From Siphonodentalium dalli (Eukaryota > Mollusca > Scaphopoda > Gadilida > Siphonodentaliidae), in the NCBI GenBank assembly GCA_032622095.1, contig CP136064.1, positions 140,883,954-140,947,953 of the forward strand: 64,000 nucleotides of DNA, read 5' to 3'. Within the stretch, counting starts at the first letter, position 1. Each line of letters begins with the position of its first letter. Under the pieces are notes generated by a model that worked only from the letters and a program-made list of their open reading frames with translations, did not search any database and had not been told where the DNA came from. The position numbers were made by a program, and so were the translations under genes. Positions 35,776 through 47,607 of this stretch are shown here, one piece after another.

Positions 35776-37340
35776 CCATTCAATTTCCAAGAACATGTTT
35801 TGTTTGTACCTGTACAAATCCTATAGTGATTTTATAGGTTGGGATTTGATCTGTTTGATTACAATTGCATGGAGCTACATTTATACCAGCGCGGACTCGG
35901 AGACATGCACTATGAAACAACGTTAACCCAACCAAACCTAATGCCAACCGTGCCAACATTATGCCTGCTTTGTGTGCTATGTCGCTGTCAAAACGTCAAT
36001 AACTTTCGCGGGGAAATGCGCGTGCCAATATGGCGTCGCTTTGGATACAACATATGACGTAACCTAACAGTTTACGTGAATGTGCTTTTACTAATTTAAT
36101 AAACTAAAGAAAAGTTTATTTAGTGATATGACAAACATTTTAGACATTTACGAGATGAGTCATGTTGTTTTCGCGATGTGGCTAACGAAAATGTGCAGCT
36201 TTACGTAATTTCCGTCATTTTCCGAATGGCATAGCAACCCGAGTCAGATCGGCAACATTTATGATTTAAGTAATGATTATTGTTTAAAGTATAAACCATG
36301 TAATGTCTTCACGCAATGAATACTGTTATGTTAGCTATGTGAAAAGTAACATTTTGTAGTTACGTGCGCTCTCGCAACAGTATGGCGATCAGACAGATTC
36401 GTACGTTGGTGTCACCTTACTCCGTTTCACTCCATGACGTCACCAAAAACGACGTAAAACCTCGTGGCGTTCTGACATTTTTACTGTGCCGCGTTTTTGC
36501 TATGTTTATTTTATGTGTTTTTTTTTCCGATTATTTGTTTGTCGCAGATATCGCCATTTGTCGGGATTCCCTGTTTCTATATTTAAAACTGGCATGCACG
36601 TAGTGAGCCTCGATTTTGATTTTTTCTCCCAGGTCAAAATACGTCAGAGTTATGACAAAATTAGATCGACTTACATTTTCTCCATCAGAACTCTACATCA
36701 AAGAGTCTATAGACTCCTTCGGGACCTATATAGACTCCTTCATTTGGGTATTTTACTTATAATTGGGAAGTTTTATCATTTTGGTTCGTGCGAAGACCTC
36801 TTTTTATTGTGCGGGAAAAGAGAGACATTCAAAACGCGATTTCGTAATTCCGGGTCAAATACGACGAATGACGTAACACAAAACAAAACGCATTTGTTGA
36901 CACAAACACCGTTTGAAGAGTTTATTATTACATAAAATGATCGTTATTGATTAATTATTGATATTTATTGTTGCATATTGGCTGTTATCAATATTTACAC
37001 CAATGGTATTAATTATTTCTTATAATTGCTCCTTTGGTCAACTTTGACTATCGAAAAATGAAAATGAAAATATGCCGCTGAAAAAAATGTAATCGATATT
37101 AAAGTCTCATCCTTTCGGCAACATGGAATTGGTTTTAATTACTTAAACGATTAATATAGTAATTTGTCTTTTATCTGTGATGAAATGAGAAATGGTAAGT
37201 GTCTTTTTTTGCTAACATTAAATTAAATAAAGTAAGTAAAATACAGTGAAATTATTTTTAAAATTATTGTTTATTACATTTTTGCGCACGTTGGCATCTC
37301 TCTGAGTGCATTCTAGTTTAATTTAATTGCAATGACGTTT

Positions 37341-37430
37341 CAAGATGGCGGCCCCTCAAATTCAAGATGGCGGCACCCCTAATTCAAGATGGCGGCGCCC
37401 ATGTTCGAAAGTGAACTTAGTATATAAAGG
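37341..37430 (+). promoter_or_regulatory. Promoter-like cluster: three AAGATGGCGGC motifs and a TATA-like box
   Basis: CAAGATGGCGGC occurs at 37341, 37363 and 37385, each a YY1-type AAGATGGCGGC motif with 22-bp spacing, followed by TATATAAAGG at 37421-37430. A hairpin starts within the TATA-like box. This may drive an intronic transcript, or may be the edge of an unrecognised repeat. Only the motifs are seen. Confidence 0.35.
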
Positions 37431-37472
37431 ACGACCAGCGCATCGGTTGCTGCGCAACAGCTGGTCGTCCTT
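37427..37472 (+). ncRNA. Stem-loop with perfect 13-bp stem, possible small RNA
   Basis: AAGGACGACCAGC (37427-37439) and GCTGGTCGTCCTT (37460-37472) are exact inverted repeats. The 20-nt loop contains its own GTTGC..GCAAC stem. A TATA-like box sits at its 5' edge and 'aaaaaac' follows. I do not recognise an RNA family. It could be a transposon terminus relic. Confidence 0.3.
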
Positions 37473-37492
37473 AAAAAACAAACAGTGCTTGA

Positions 37493-38529
37493 CAGGGGGG
37501 AGTCTGCCAAAAAATTCTGTATATATAGGGTCGGGGTGGGTGGTCCAGAGGCTGAAAAAATTGTGCTTGTAAATTGTTTCCAAAATGGGTTTTTTTTCAA
37601 ACAATTTACAAGTACTGATCATGTAATGTTGTTTGTAAGCATGTTAGTACCATGCTTGTTGGTATAGGGCTATAGTGACTCTTTAGCCTCAGATTTAGCA
37701 ACATTCTGGATTTCACAGGATCCCGGCCCACTGTCACCATAATAGCGTTCAGGAAACTTATGATCAACGGAAGAAATATTTAGTAACAAAATTAATATAT
37801 TACCTGAATAAAAGTAATAAAACAAAAAAACTGTATCACAAATTGGATACTACATGGTGAATACTCAATGATGACTAGATATCATTAACCTAATTGTTGC
37901 ATAACATGAAATTGAAAAGGGTATCTCATAAACGTCTAATGTTTGAAATACTGTCTTGTTCTGGCATGTGATCAAATTCATTCCTTCTGGTTATTTCTCA
38001 TCTTGAATGACTGCAAGTAATGTTAATCTGCAACAATTATCCAAATAAAACTGAATTGGTTATGATGAATGACCGTTACTGTTTACTGCTCAGACAATCC
38101 CAACTGAAGGTGACGCTATTCTCATTGAATTTCCAAACTTCATTTTAGAGCTTTACTGCTCAACAAGACTAAACTAAAATACTAATTGTATACTGTTATC
38201 ACTTACAAATAAATGAACTGTTCTCTGTCAGACACAACACACTCGATATATTAATGCTATAATGGGGTCTAGTGCGATTTGTGACATATAGTGTACCTAC
38301 ACAATGCTTTATTATTGTTGTTAGATACTGACAACACCAGGAAACACCTGGAAATACAGTTTATTTTTCCAAAAAAGGATAGTTGAATGGGATTGAAAGG
38401 CAGTTAACACAGTTATTGAAGAACGGCTAAAAAATATTTTTTTTGCACAACTGGGGTGGTGGGTCCCTCGGGGTAGGAATTTTTTTTTTTGGACCCTATA
38501 TGTGCAATTTTTTTCCAGACTCCCCCCTG
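37493..38529. mobile_element. 1.04-kb hAT-like non-autonomous element
   Basis: The ends are CAGGGGGGAGTCTG and CAGACTCCCCCCTG. Similarity of the arms extends about 40 bp through 'aaaaaatt..catatagggtc'. The 7-bp duplication TGCTTGA flanks it (37486-37492, 38530-38536), expandable to 8 bp if one G is shared. A CAG..CTG terminus with a duplication near 8 bp fits hAT. An inner inverted pair (cttgtaaattgttt / aaacaatttacaag) lies at 37563-37614. No coding frame. Confidence 0.8.
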
Positions 38530-39997
38530 TGCTTGATATTATTTTGTTTACGTGAGCATGCGCAGTCTTAACTACCGGTTACTTCCTACGACGGAAATCC
38601 TTCCACTTACGATTGAGTTGTGGTCGTCTGAACGTTCACTTAAACAGACATGTAACATTTAACTGGCGACTGCGCTTGGTAAATAGCAATTGTTACTATA
38701 AATTAATTTTTGAGAATTTTTTTCTGGAATTTCAACACTTCACTTGACCCACATGTAGTTTAAAAAAATCAATTTGATATAAAATAAAAAAATAAATAAA
38801 CCAACTTTCTAATCTAATGCGGAATATATTCCAAGCCAACCCGTCAGATAAATATGTATTTTTTCCAATACCCCACAAAGTCACGCCCAGAAATAGTTGG
38901 AACTCTGTAACTTTTGCTGCAGAGCTAGATTTGCATGGAAATGCCCATTCAAAATTGGTCACTTTAGTCTTAATTACCTCCTCATTAAATTAATGTTTTA
39001 TTCAACTTCAACTTTCAAGCTACGTACGGTATTGCCTGTTTCTGTTTGTTTTGAACAGATCTGGGAAATGTGAAAATTCATGCAGCTACAATAGATGAAA
39101 AATCAGCTATTTTATACCCTCCAGTAAGTTTTATGCAACATGACAAATTTGGGAAAATACGCATCAAAAAACGTTTTCCGATTTCTTAATTAAAATTCCA
39201 AATCAGGTAAATGAACGAATCTGGTGTCCTTATATTGAGAAATTGCTATTGCTCCTTGGTAAAGCAATTATGCTTTGTAGCGGAATCGTGTACGATTGTA
39301 TAGTTCGGATACTGCATGCATGTACACCGGGTACTATTTTTTTGTATAATATTAATCAATATTTTGTATTGTCTATATATTGTGTTTAACTAGGACGTCT
39401 TTTGGTAAAAAAAAGTATGCAGATCTGCCAAGAAGTTATAGCGTTGTTGACATAAGAAGACTTGCATTTCAATTATGTACGTACATGTTTGAATATCAAG
39501 TCGATAAAAATATCATACCAGTAGGCAGTAGCTTGAGTACACTAGTGTGAGTGAGCGATTAATAATAACGCATATAGCATTGATAACCAGATGTTAGTTG
39601 TGTCAAGATTCATCGGTATACTGCGATACGCAAACTCAGATAAATGCACATCATGAACATGGAAATACCGTTATCGCGATTATCGATTATCGAGGATAGA
39701 TGCATGGTTTCTGCTTGAAAACTTACCAAAACAGGGTGTGAAAATAGGCAATGGTATGTTTGTACTCAGATATATTTGACACATCTCGGCGGTTTCCGTA
39801 TGGTATTAAATGAAATATACTGCTGTATTATTAATTGGATTACTCCCCTTAGATTAGGCAGCGCATCTACATGTATTACTGCAGTGACCTCAAAATTAGC
39901 CATGGGAATAAGCAATGCCTTGGAAAATGCTGTGTAACATTTGCATTCTAACATGCCATGGTGCAGCATTAAATTTGCCATGGGACATTTTTAGCTC

Positions 39998-41010
39998 AAC
40001 TTTACTATTTGCCATGGCTTGGTATCCGTTGTCCATCGTGCGTGGAGACATCCCATCAACAATTTCCATTAGCACGGGCTACAGGTCATACCTTTGGTCG
40101 GATCATTATGAAACATGACTAGGAGGGTACGAGTCATTTTGGGGTCATTCGGCCCAAAAAACATGGCCACCAGCAGCCATCTTTGATTTCAAAATTCAAT
40201 CCATTAGCACGGGCTACAGGCCAGTGTGTTCAACTGATCATCATGAAATTGTCGTGGATGTTAATATTGACATGTAGATGAGAACAAGTCACTTTGGGGT
40301 CATTCGGCTATAAAACATAGCCGCCGGCAGCCATCTTAGATTTTACTCTTTGCATGACTAAATCCTTTGGCAAGGGCTAGAAGTTCTATCTTTGGTCGGA
40401 TCATTATGAAATTTGTCATGGTTGTTGAAATTGACATGTGGATGGGAACAAGTCATTTTGGGATCGTTCGGCAAAAACATATGGCTGCTGGCAGCCATCT
40501 TGGATTTCAAAATTCAATCCATTAGCGCGGGCCACAGACTGGAGTGTTCGTTTGATCATCATGAAATTTTTTGTGGATGTGAACATTGACATGTAACGGT
40601 AGATGGGGAAACAAGTCATTTTGGGGTCATTCGGCCATAAAACATGGCCGCTGGCAGCCATCTTGGATTTTACTCTTTGTATGACTAAATCCTTTGGCAC
40701 AACCTACAGACTACATCCCTCAGCTGATCATCACCAAACTTCATATGCATCATCGGGGTGACCTTTAGATGGGTGCCATCAAAGTTTTCCGAATTATGTT
40801 GAAAAACATGGCCGCCTTGGATTGACTAAATCTTTTTGTACACTTACATGTACAGATGACACCCTACTTGTCTGATTGTCTCTAAACTTCACATGGACCT
40901 TCGGGATGACCACAAGATGGGAGTAATCAAATTTTTCTAATTTCGTTAAAAACATGCCACCGGCAGCCATTTTGGTTTTTACTCTTTGCATGACTTAATT
41001 TTTTTAGCAT
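39998..41010 (+). repeat. Molluscan tandem repeat, about six units of 150-165 bp
   Basis: Units share 'attagcacgggctacag', 'ggtcggatcattatgaaa', 'aagtcattttggggtcattc' and 'aaaacatggccgccggcagc'. The last box recurs at about 40157, 40311, 40473, 40637, 40802 and 40949. The array opens with 'tttttagctcaact', the same style of start as the repeat at 47608. Confidence 0.8.
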
Positions 41011-41109
41011 ACTGTGACAACCACAGGGGTAGACATATACATGTCTACTAGTAACTCGTATAAATCCAAACAGCCGCATACAATATTATCAATTGAGACT
41101 GTCAGTACC

Positions 41110-42624
41110 GGTTACGTAGCGTTTTTCCGAAGACCCATAACTCCGAAGGTCCGATTCTCCGAAGGTCAGATTCTCCGACGCCCCGATTCTCCGAAAGCCC
41201 ATAACTCCGAAGTCCCGATTCTCCGAAATCCCATAACTCCGAAGACCCATAACTCCGAAAGCCCATAACTCCGAAGGCCTATAACTCCGAAAGCCCATAA
41301 CTCCGAAGGCCTATAACTCCGAACGCCCATAACTCCGAAGGTCTATAACTCCGAAGGGCCGATTCTCCGAAAGTCCGATTCTCCGAAGATCATGTTTTAT
41401 CGCTTATTAAATAGTGTACAGTCCAGTGGCGGAGTCAATGGGGCCCATGTGTAACATGCGGCATGTGAAGAATCAAATGGTTCTACGAGTGACTTTTGGG
41501 GGTAAAATGGTGGTCTAATACCGTTTGGAATTTCACAATTCTTAGAGTGTATTGATAAGTATGGAATGCGCGTATGGTTATATTTTGTATGGAACATGTA
41601 CATGTAGATAATATATCCCCCCCTGGAATCCGGAATCCAGCTTCAAATTTACCATGGAATCCGGCGTCCAGCTTCAAATTGACACTGGAATCCGGCGTAC
41701 GGGTCCAAAATGGGTGGAATCCGGCGTACGAAAAGGGGGGAAGGGCCCCTCATATATTGGAAATGTTAACTATGTATTATAATAAGGTGATATATACACC
41801 ATCAGTAGTGTGCGACAAGCCTTAATTTTCCACAGAATGCTTAAATTTATGAAAGAAATACAATTATTTTGCCACAATGTACGTCTTAATACAATTAACA
41901 TGATTAAAATGTGCACATCTGACTGCATTGGGGTGATTTGATGCAATCAGGTTCATTTTATATATGAAAAAGGACAAGTTCTTCCCCGTTCACCCCTGTA
42001 CATTTTACTCTGGCATCTCATGGGCCAACGTAATGTTATAGTATATGGTGTATAGTCAGTGGCGGGCCAGGATTCCCATTTAGGTGGGGGGGGGGGTAGG
42101 AAAATTTTGAATATTTTGATGCCCCATGAACGATTTCCAGGCGTTTACATGACATTGGACATGTTTTGGTAGGGGCCCATATTGTCTGAAATAGCAAGTA
42201 GAGGTTTAATAGGGGCAGTAGGAATTTTGGGACCCCTTGGCTTCGCCACTGGACTGTACACTATTTAGTAAACGATAATACCCCGATAAAACAAAATCTT
42301 CGGAGAATCGGACCTTCGGAGAATCGGACCTTCGGAGTTATGGGCCGTCAGAGAATCGGGCCTTCGGAGTTATAGATCTTCGGAGAATCGGCCCTTCGGA
42401 GTTATAGGTCTTCGGAGTTATAGGTCTTCGGAATATCGGCCCTTCGATGTTATGTGCTTTCGGAGAATGGGATCTTCGGAGTTATGGGCCGTCGGAGAAT
42501 CGGATCTTCGGAGTTATGGGCCGTCGGAGAATCGGATCTTCGGAGTTGTGGGCCGTCGGAGAATCGGGTCTTCGGAGTTGTGGGCATTCGTAGTAATAGG
42601 TCTTCGGAAAATCGGTCTGACACC
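41110..42624. mobile_element. 1.5-kb foldback element with long 16-bp repeat termini (element B)
   Basis: The left array (41126-41390) has about 16 copies of a 16-bp unit (cccataactccgaagg, gattctccgaagg variants). The right array (42297-42613) has about 20 copies in reverse complement. Inside them the arms continue as an inverted pair ('aatagtgtacagtccagtgg' near 41408 and its complement near 42250). The target duplication is 9 bp, GTCAGTACC (41101-41109, 42625-42633). The ends GGTTACGTAG and GGTGTCAGAC are equidistant from the arrays. The core holds 'tggaatccggcgta' repeats and no transposase. Confidence 0.9.
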
Positions 42625-42708
42625 GTCAGTACCAGAACTGGTACTGTGGTACCAGACGCAGAACTGTCCCGGTACCGATAGGTTTGGTACCGTCGGTACA
42701 TTGCGAAG

Positions 42709-42803
42709 CCATAGGAAGCCTCGCATATATAAGAGAATACATTGGCTTAACAGTGTTTACCTTAAGCCAGTGCATTCTTTTAAATATGTGAGGCTCCCTA
42801 TGG
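42709..42803. repeat. Small foldback with about 42-bp arms and 11-nt loop
   Basis: CCATAGGAAGCCTCGCATAT..TGGCTTAA and its inverse TTAAGCCA..ATATGTGAGGCTCCCTATGG pair over about 42 bp with roughly six mismatches, around the loop cagtgtttacc. The size and shape resemble either a minimal MITE or a pre-miRNA-like hairpin. No target duplication is obvious. Confidence 0.6.
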
Positions 42804-42908
42804 GCACAGGTCTTTAATGCTGCACCACTGCATCTCCCATCATGAAAGGGTTAAATTGTGAAAACAAACTTTTATCGAGGGGAGATATAATGTGATATAT
42901 GTTTAGCA

Positions 42909-43181
42909 GTGCATAAGTGGCACGTCCATGTACATAGCATATATTACATGTTAAGAAGGAGTCTGTTGCTCAATTTTTATGCTCCGTACTCTTGGGGTAG
43001 TGCACAAGTGGCACGTCCATGTACATAGCATATATTACATGTTAAGAAGGAGTCTGTTGCTCAATTTTTATGCTCCGTACTCTTGGGGTAGTGCATAAGT
43101 GGCACGTCCATGTACACAGCATATATTACATGTTAAGAAGGAGTCTGTTGCTCAATTTTTATGCTCCGTACTCTTGGGGTC
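42909..43181 (+). repeat. Tandem repeat, 3 x 91 bp
   Basis: Three nearly identical units run from 'gtgcataagtggcacgtcc' to 'ctccgtactcttgggg', at about 42909, 43000 and 43091. Downstream (43190-43270) three 'aataagagtac.ggg' words form a shorter repeat. Confidence 0.9.
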
Positions 43182-44415
43182 CAAATAAGCATATGGTGCA
43201 GAATAAGAGTACAGGGTCAACAATTCTGCTAAATCCAATAAGAGTACGGGGCGGAATAAGAGTACAGGGTGGCAATTTACAACATAGAAGCAAGTATATC
43301 TGAAATGCTATAAGGTTAATCATATGTATTTATCATATTGTACACTGTTTGTTGCCATATGAGTTACCAAACAGACTTCCAGCAACATGTTTGTACTATC
43401 TTTTCCTGGTCTGATTAAATGCTCCAGCAATTCTGATAGGCCTATAGTATAAATTTCTTGACAATCCTGCTTTTAAAATAAACATATGGACCCAAATAAG
43501 GACCATACAGGACGGCAACTTTTTCAAAAATTAATAAGCATATGGGTATGCTTATTTGGATCCCAAGAGAACCCCCCTGACTTACTGAAGATGTCTTAGG
43601 GGATATACAGTCAACAGTCATTATTACACATGCATGACACAGGCTTGCCTGATCCATATTATAGTCTGGTCGATAAACTCAAATTTTAGGGTCAACCTAG
43701 AATAAATTTGGACTAAGTTGGTTTCTATTCCATTTTGAAGAGGAATATATCCTCAATAACATACCCGGTATCCAAAATCCGCTAAAATCCGCTTTGAGCA
43801 TTTTCTGTAACCCAAGATGACATCCATGATGGCAGCTGGTATAACAAATTATGAATTTCTGTAGTAATTACCAAATTAGTAATAAAATAAAATACACAAA
43901 CAATGCTTTATATAATAACCATATAACAATGTAAACCATATCGGTAGAATGTCTGTCCCAATATGCCCGCCAAAATGGACAAAATCAAATGAAATTTACA
44001 ATTTGTGGAAAATTTAATACCTAGTCCTATAAGAGCGAAAATGCTCTCAAATTATGTGAGGACGAATCATTTCAGAGTATAAGAGGAACTTTTGATAAGA
44101 GACGTAAGAATTATCTCTTATGCATCTCGCGTGGGAGCAAGCGAAAGCCAGGTTTCATACAACGGTTAAATCTGGGCTATTTTGGCGCCCAGAAGAATAA
44201 CGCAGTTTAATCTGTACTGTTTATCTTGAATCATGTAATACATGTATACAGTGTATGTGCAATTAAACAGCTGAATGTGATTTCATTGGGATTTATTGAT
44301 TATGTGATCTTTTCTAGAAGCAGAAATCTATGGAATCAGAACAGTCTCACGAATCATCATTTATTTTTATATCTACAACATCAAATCTGTCAAAATTCAC
44401 TACTATAGAACAGTA

Positions 44416-44598
44416 CTCTCAGGTGCCAAATAATAGTGTCAGCATGATTATTAATTTTGAAGAAAATTCCCAACGATCACTATTATTTGGAATTGATACA
44501 TACATGTAGAGTGAAATTGCCATCACTATTATTAATTTCAGCCTAAATCCCCACACATCACTATAATTAGGCCATCACGATTATTAGGCACCTGAGAG
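44416..44598. mobile_element. 183-bp mariner-type MITE with TA target
   Basis: The ends CTCTCAGGTGCC..AATAATAGTG and ATCACGATTATTAGGC..GGCACCTGAGAG are inverted over about 25 bp with TA on both sides (44414-44415, 44599-44600). 'cactattatt' words repeat in the interior. No coding. Confidence 0.75.
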
Positions 44599-45269
44599 TA
44601 TGAGAGCTATTCATATGGTACTGGGTAAATTGTGTAGATCCTATTGTCTGTGTCTTAAAATAGTAGTCATAGTTGCCTCCGTTCAAGTGTTTAAACACAA
44701 ATATTTTGCTTTTATCACACAAATGCATGGTGGTATACCATGAACAAATTTATCAAAATACAAAGGAGTACAATAGAATATCTTCAATAAATTCCCAACA
44801 TAACCAAAATTGCCTACATACTCTGTGGCAGAGACAGTCTTTATACCTGGAAATTATATGTGCTTATATTCACTAAGGCCACATACACGTATACGCGAAA
44901 CATACAATGTTTTCTGCAACCGCATCACCGCGTTTTACCCCTTCTCCCTAATGTTACACATATCTGCTGCACACAAAACAATGAGTGAATGGTCAACTCA
45001 GAAATAATAACTTTGAATGCTGATGACCTGATATTTAGCACAAGTACGTGGGTGGCAATGGTAAGATACTGAAAACTAATACTGTGCATTGCGTGTACAT
45101 ATTCCCATTGTAAAGTGCCCATTGAAGTAATTTGAACAGAATTGTTTACTAAGAAACAGGTTTGGTAACAGCATCAAAATTAGTCTCAAAAAAGCAGTCG
45201 CAGACGGCGGTATCCCCCGCCGAAATGTGCAGTTGGGGAAGTGCATTCTCAATAATGTTTGCATTCTCG

Positions 45270-45890
45270 GTATGTGCTAAACAAGAGGTGGCATTTTGTC
45301 AAAAAGCCTGGCTTGCGAACTCATTTTAGGTACGGTACTGGTCATGGGAATGAATATACCAATAAACAAAGTCCAATAACTCTGCTGAAACTATCCGGCC
45401 GGACCTGGTTTGCGAACTCGTTCTAGATAATGGTCATGTAAACTCATTTACCAAAAATCTTTGAAATCCGTTGACATTTGTGGAAATGAGCCCTGTGACG
45501 TCGTCTATTTACTATTTGGTAAATTCGACAAAAAAATAATAAACAAAGTCCAATAACTCCGGTAAAAATATCCGGGCGGACCTGGCTTGCGAACTCATTC
45601 TAGGTAATGGTAAGGTGAACTCATATACCACATATCTTTGAAATCTGTTGAGATTTGTGGAAATGAGCCCTGTGACGTCGTCTATTTGGTAAATTCAACA
45701 AAAATAATAAACAAAGTTCAATAAATCCGGTAAAAATATCTGGCCGGACCTGGCTTGCGAACTCATTCTAGGTAATGCCACTAATTGTCAGGTGAACTCA
45801 TATACCACAAATCTTTGAAATCCGTTGACATTTATTCAAGTTATGACTCTTACAAATTCGGGACGGACGGACAGACAGACGGACGGAACC
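45270..45890 (+). repeat. Molluscan tandem repeat, 3-4 units of about 165-185 bp, ending in ACGGACGG
   Basis: Units share 'aacaaagtccaataactc', 'ccggacctggcttgcgaact', 'catttgtggaaatgagccct' and 'gtgacgtcgtctattt', and the block closes at 'gggacggacggacagacaga' (45862). It lies inside the 3.0-kb TIR element. Confidence 0.75.
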
Positions 45891-46741
45891 CATTCCTATA
45901 TCCCCCACAAATGTTCAATTTGGCAGGGGATAATAAAATGAACGATGTACCGACTCTTCGATTTGGTGAGATAGGGTACTAATCTATTGAAGAGATGAGT
46001 GTTTCTTTACAGTATAATCACCATTACGATATACATGTACTAGTAGGTGTACTAGTATGGTTTATTATTATGTTGAAATTCTAGAAATGTAACTAGTAAT
46101 TACATTCAATAATTAATCATCATTCCAAATGAAACTCCCACTCACTGTGTGGTGAAACATTACTTCGTGTGTTGCATGCCCGAAATTATTTTTTTTTAAG
46201 CAGAAAAACCGAACGTAAATCATTGGGTTAACTTGCGTTGCATTGACCGATAAATCACTCAGATAGATCTGTTTTAATGATATGTGAACCTTTAAAGATA
46301 TATATAACAACATACTTGTAAATTACCAATGCGTATTTTCACTTATAGGTGGTTATCCTGGTATGTTGCTTTTGTCGTAGCATGGATTGGAGGTGCAGTC
46401 ATTTTGACAGCCATTTCATCGTCGTGATTGCATTATTTTCTGTCCTTGTCAATCCCGTACTACAATTTCACACAAACTTATAAATATATCATAATGCGTT
46501 ATGGTGTCGCCGATGAGGGATATTGTAGAAAAACCTGCTTCGCAAGGCCGAAAAATTGGCATTTTTAAAGACTGTTAAAATAATTTCTCAAAGCGGATTT
46601 TAGCCGATTTTGAATATGTTGTACAGGATATATTCCTCATCAAATGCGAATAAAAACCAACTTAGTCCAAATTTATTCTAGGTCAAACCTTTTATCGACC
46701 AGACTATTAGTAGATACCGGTCTATATTTATTTAACATGTT

Positions 46742-47154
46742 GAGGGTATCACCCCCCCTCCCCCTGAATCCTGAATACCAGTTAATTTTGGGGGTTGAAT
46801 CCTGAATACCGGTTAATTTTGGGGGCTAATCCTGAATACATGTTAAGAAATATAATGCGATAAATGACATACAAATTGACACCGGTCGCGTTATGTGCAT
46901 CATGAGTCTGTTATGATATGATTAATGATACTTTATGATGGCATGGTGGTCGAATATGCCCAAAAAGCTATTCTACCCAGTACCCACTCATTCATACAGA
47001 TAGCTAGCACAAAAATATTATTTTGCGCCATCAAAACCTGCGTCCAAGATGTTTTGCTTGAACCTGAATACCAGTTAATTCGGGGGTATGAATCCCGCGT
47101 ACATCTTCAAATCACCCTGAATCCGCGTACCGAAAAGGGTGGGGTGATACCCTC
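46742..47154. mobile_element. 413-bp TIR element next to exon 2
   Basis: GAGGGTATCACCCC and GGGGTGATACCCTC are perfect 14-bp inverted ends, flanked by the 5-bp direct repeat ATGTT (46737-46741, 47155-47159). Near both ends are 'tcctgaatacc.gttaattttggggg' and 'cctgaatccgcgtac' repeats. It ends 50 bp before exon 2 of the CFAP97D-type gene. A 5-bp duplication is unusual for common MITE classes, so I leave the superfamily open. Confidence 0.75.
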
Positions 47155-47204
47155 ATGTTTGCTTCTTCTGATATTTCAGACATTTATTTCATATACAATT
47201 TCAG

Positions 47205-47285
47205 GTTCACACAATAAAGTCTGTTGTGGATACGAAGGCACCACCAACGTACATGCACCTCCATCTCAAGCTAAAAAAATTACAG
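47205..47285 (+). CDS. CFAP97D2: CFAP97D-family ciliary protein, coding exon 2
   Basis: An 81-bp exon between the acceptor 'catatacaatttcag' and the donor GTGGGT, phase 0 at both ends. It encodes VHTIKSVVDTKAPPTYMHLH and LKLKKLQ, 27 codons with no stop. This is the conserved core of CFAP97-domain proteins, where (A/V)-x-VDT-K-P/A-P precedes a basic helix ending KKLQ. It joins exon 1 (18024-18116) in frame at ..EHRRK|VHTIK. The next exons, expected to encode an acidic and basic helical region, are not found up to 64000, so intron 2 is longer than 16.7 kb. Transposons lie within 50-55 bp on both sides. Confidence 0.9.
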
Positions 47286-47337
47286 GTGGGTGCACAATCA
47301 CAAAATTATCCATGTACTGAAAACTACTTTATGAGTA

Positions 47338-47430
47338 CAGTAAAACCTCTCCAAATCAAACACCGTTTGGACCGACCCTTCTGTTTGGTTTAGAGAGGTG
47401 TTCAGTTTATAGAAAATCGCCCTACCATTG
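47338..47430 (+). mobile_element. Truncated pogo/Tigger-like terminus
   Basis: TA followed by CAGTAAAACCTCTCC (47338-47352) is the same end as the complete element at 57150. It is followed by 'caaacaccgtttgg' and an inverted 'tctgtttggtttagagaggt'. A second terminus with TA is not visible, so this copy is partial or very diverged. It starts 53 bp after exon 2. Confidence 0.5.
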
Positions 47431-47607
47431 GAATATATTGCCGCCATTAGTATTACAAAGGGTGATCAAGTCACAAACAACTACCAAATCAAATATAAAT
47501 AACAATAAATAAAACATGGTATAATAAGACATTTATATATATACATGTATAGATAAAACATGAAACATGGAAACGTTAAAATTTTATGGTGATTCACAGT
47601 TTTTAGC

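Larger units (their letters stand above)
43662..46706. mobile_element. 3.0-kb TIR element with about 140-bp termini
   Basis: TAGTCTGGTCGATAAA (43662) and its complement (ending 46706) bound arms of about 140 bp that also share 'gaataaatttggactaagtt', 'ggaatatatcc' and 'aaaatccgctttgag'. The likely target duplication is TTA (43659-43661, 46707-46709), or TA with a one-base-shifted end. A 183-bp MITE and a tandem array lie inside. No transposase is recognised. The superfamily is unsettled. Confidence 0.75.
18117..47204 (+). other. CFAP97D2: Intron 1 of the CFAP97D-type gene (29,088 bp)
   Basis: The intron starts GTGAGT and ends ..atttcatatacaatttcag. Both junctions are phase 0. More than half of its length is accounted for by the transposons annotated separately. 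Stretches where I see nothing else are 18117-19885 (except a repeat-like piece at 19700-19860, related to 38880-38990), 33236-34391, 35776-37340, 38537-39990 and 43190-43650. Confidence 0.8.

Noticed and set aside
36364-36935. Overlapping plus-strand frames of 79 and 149 codons as a gene
   Set aside because: Composition is low-complexity (F/L-rich from T-runs), there is no recognisable domain, and the second frame has no convincing start.
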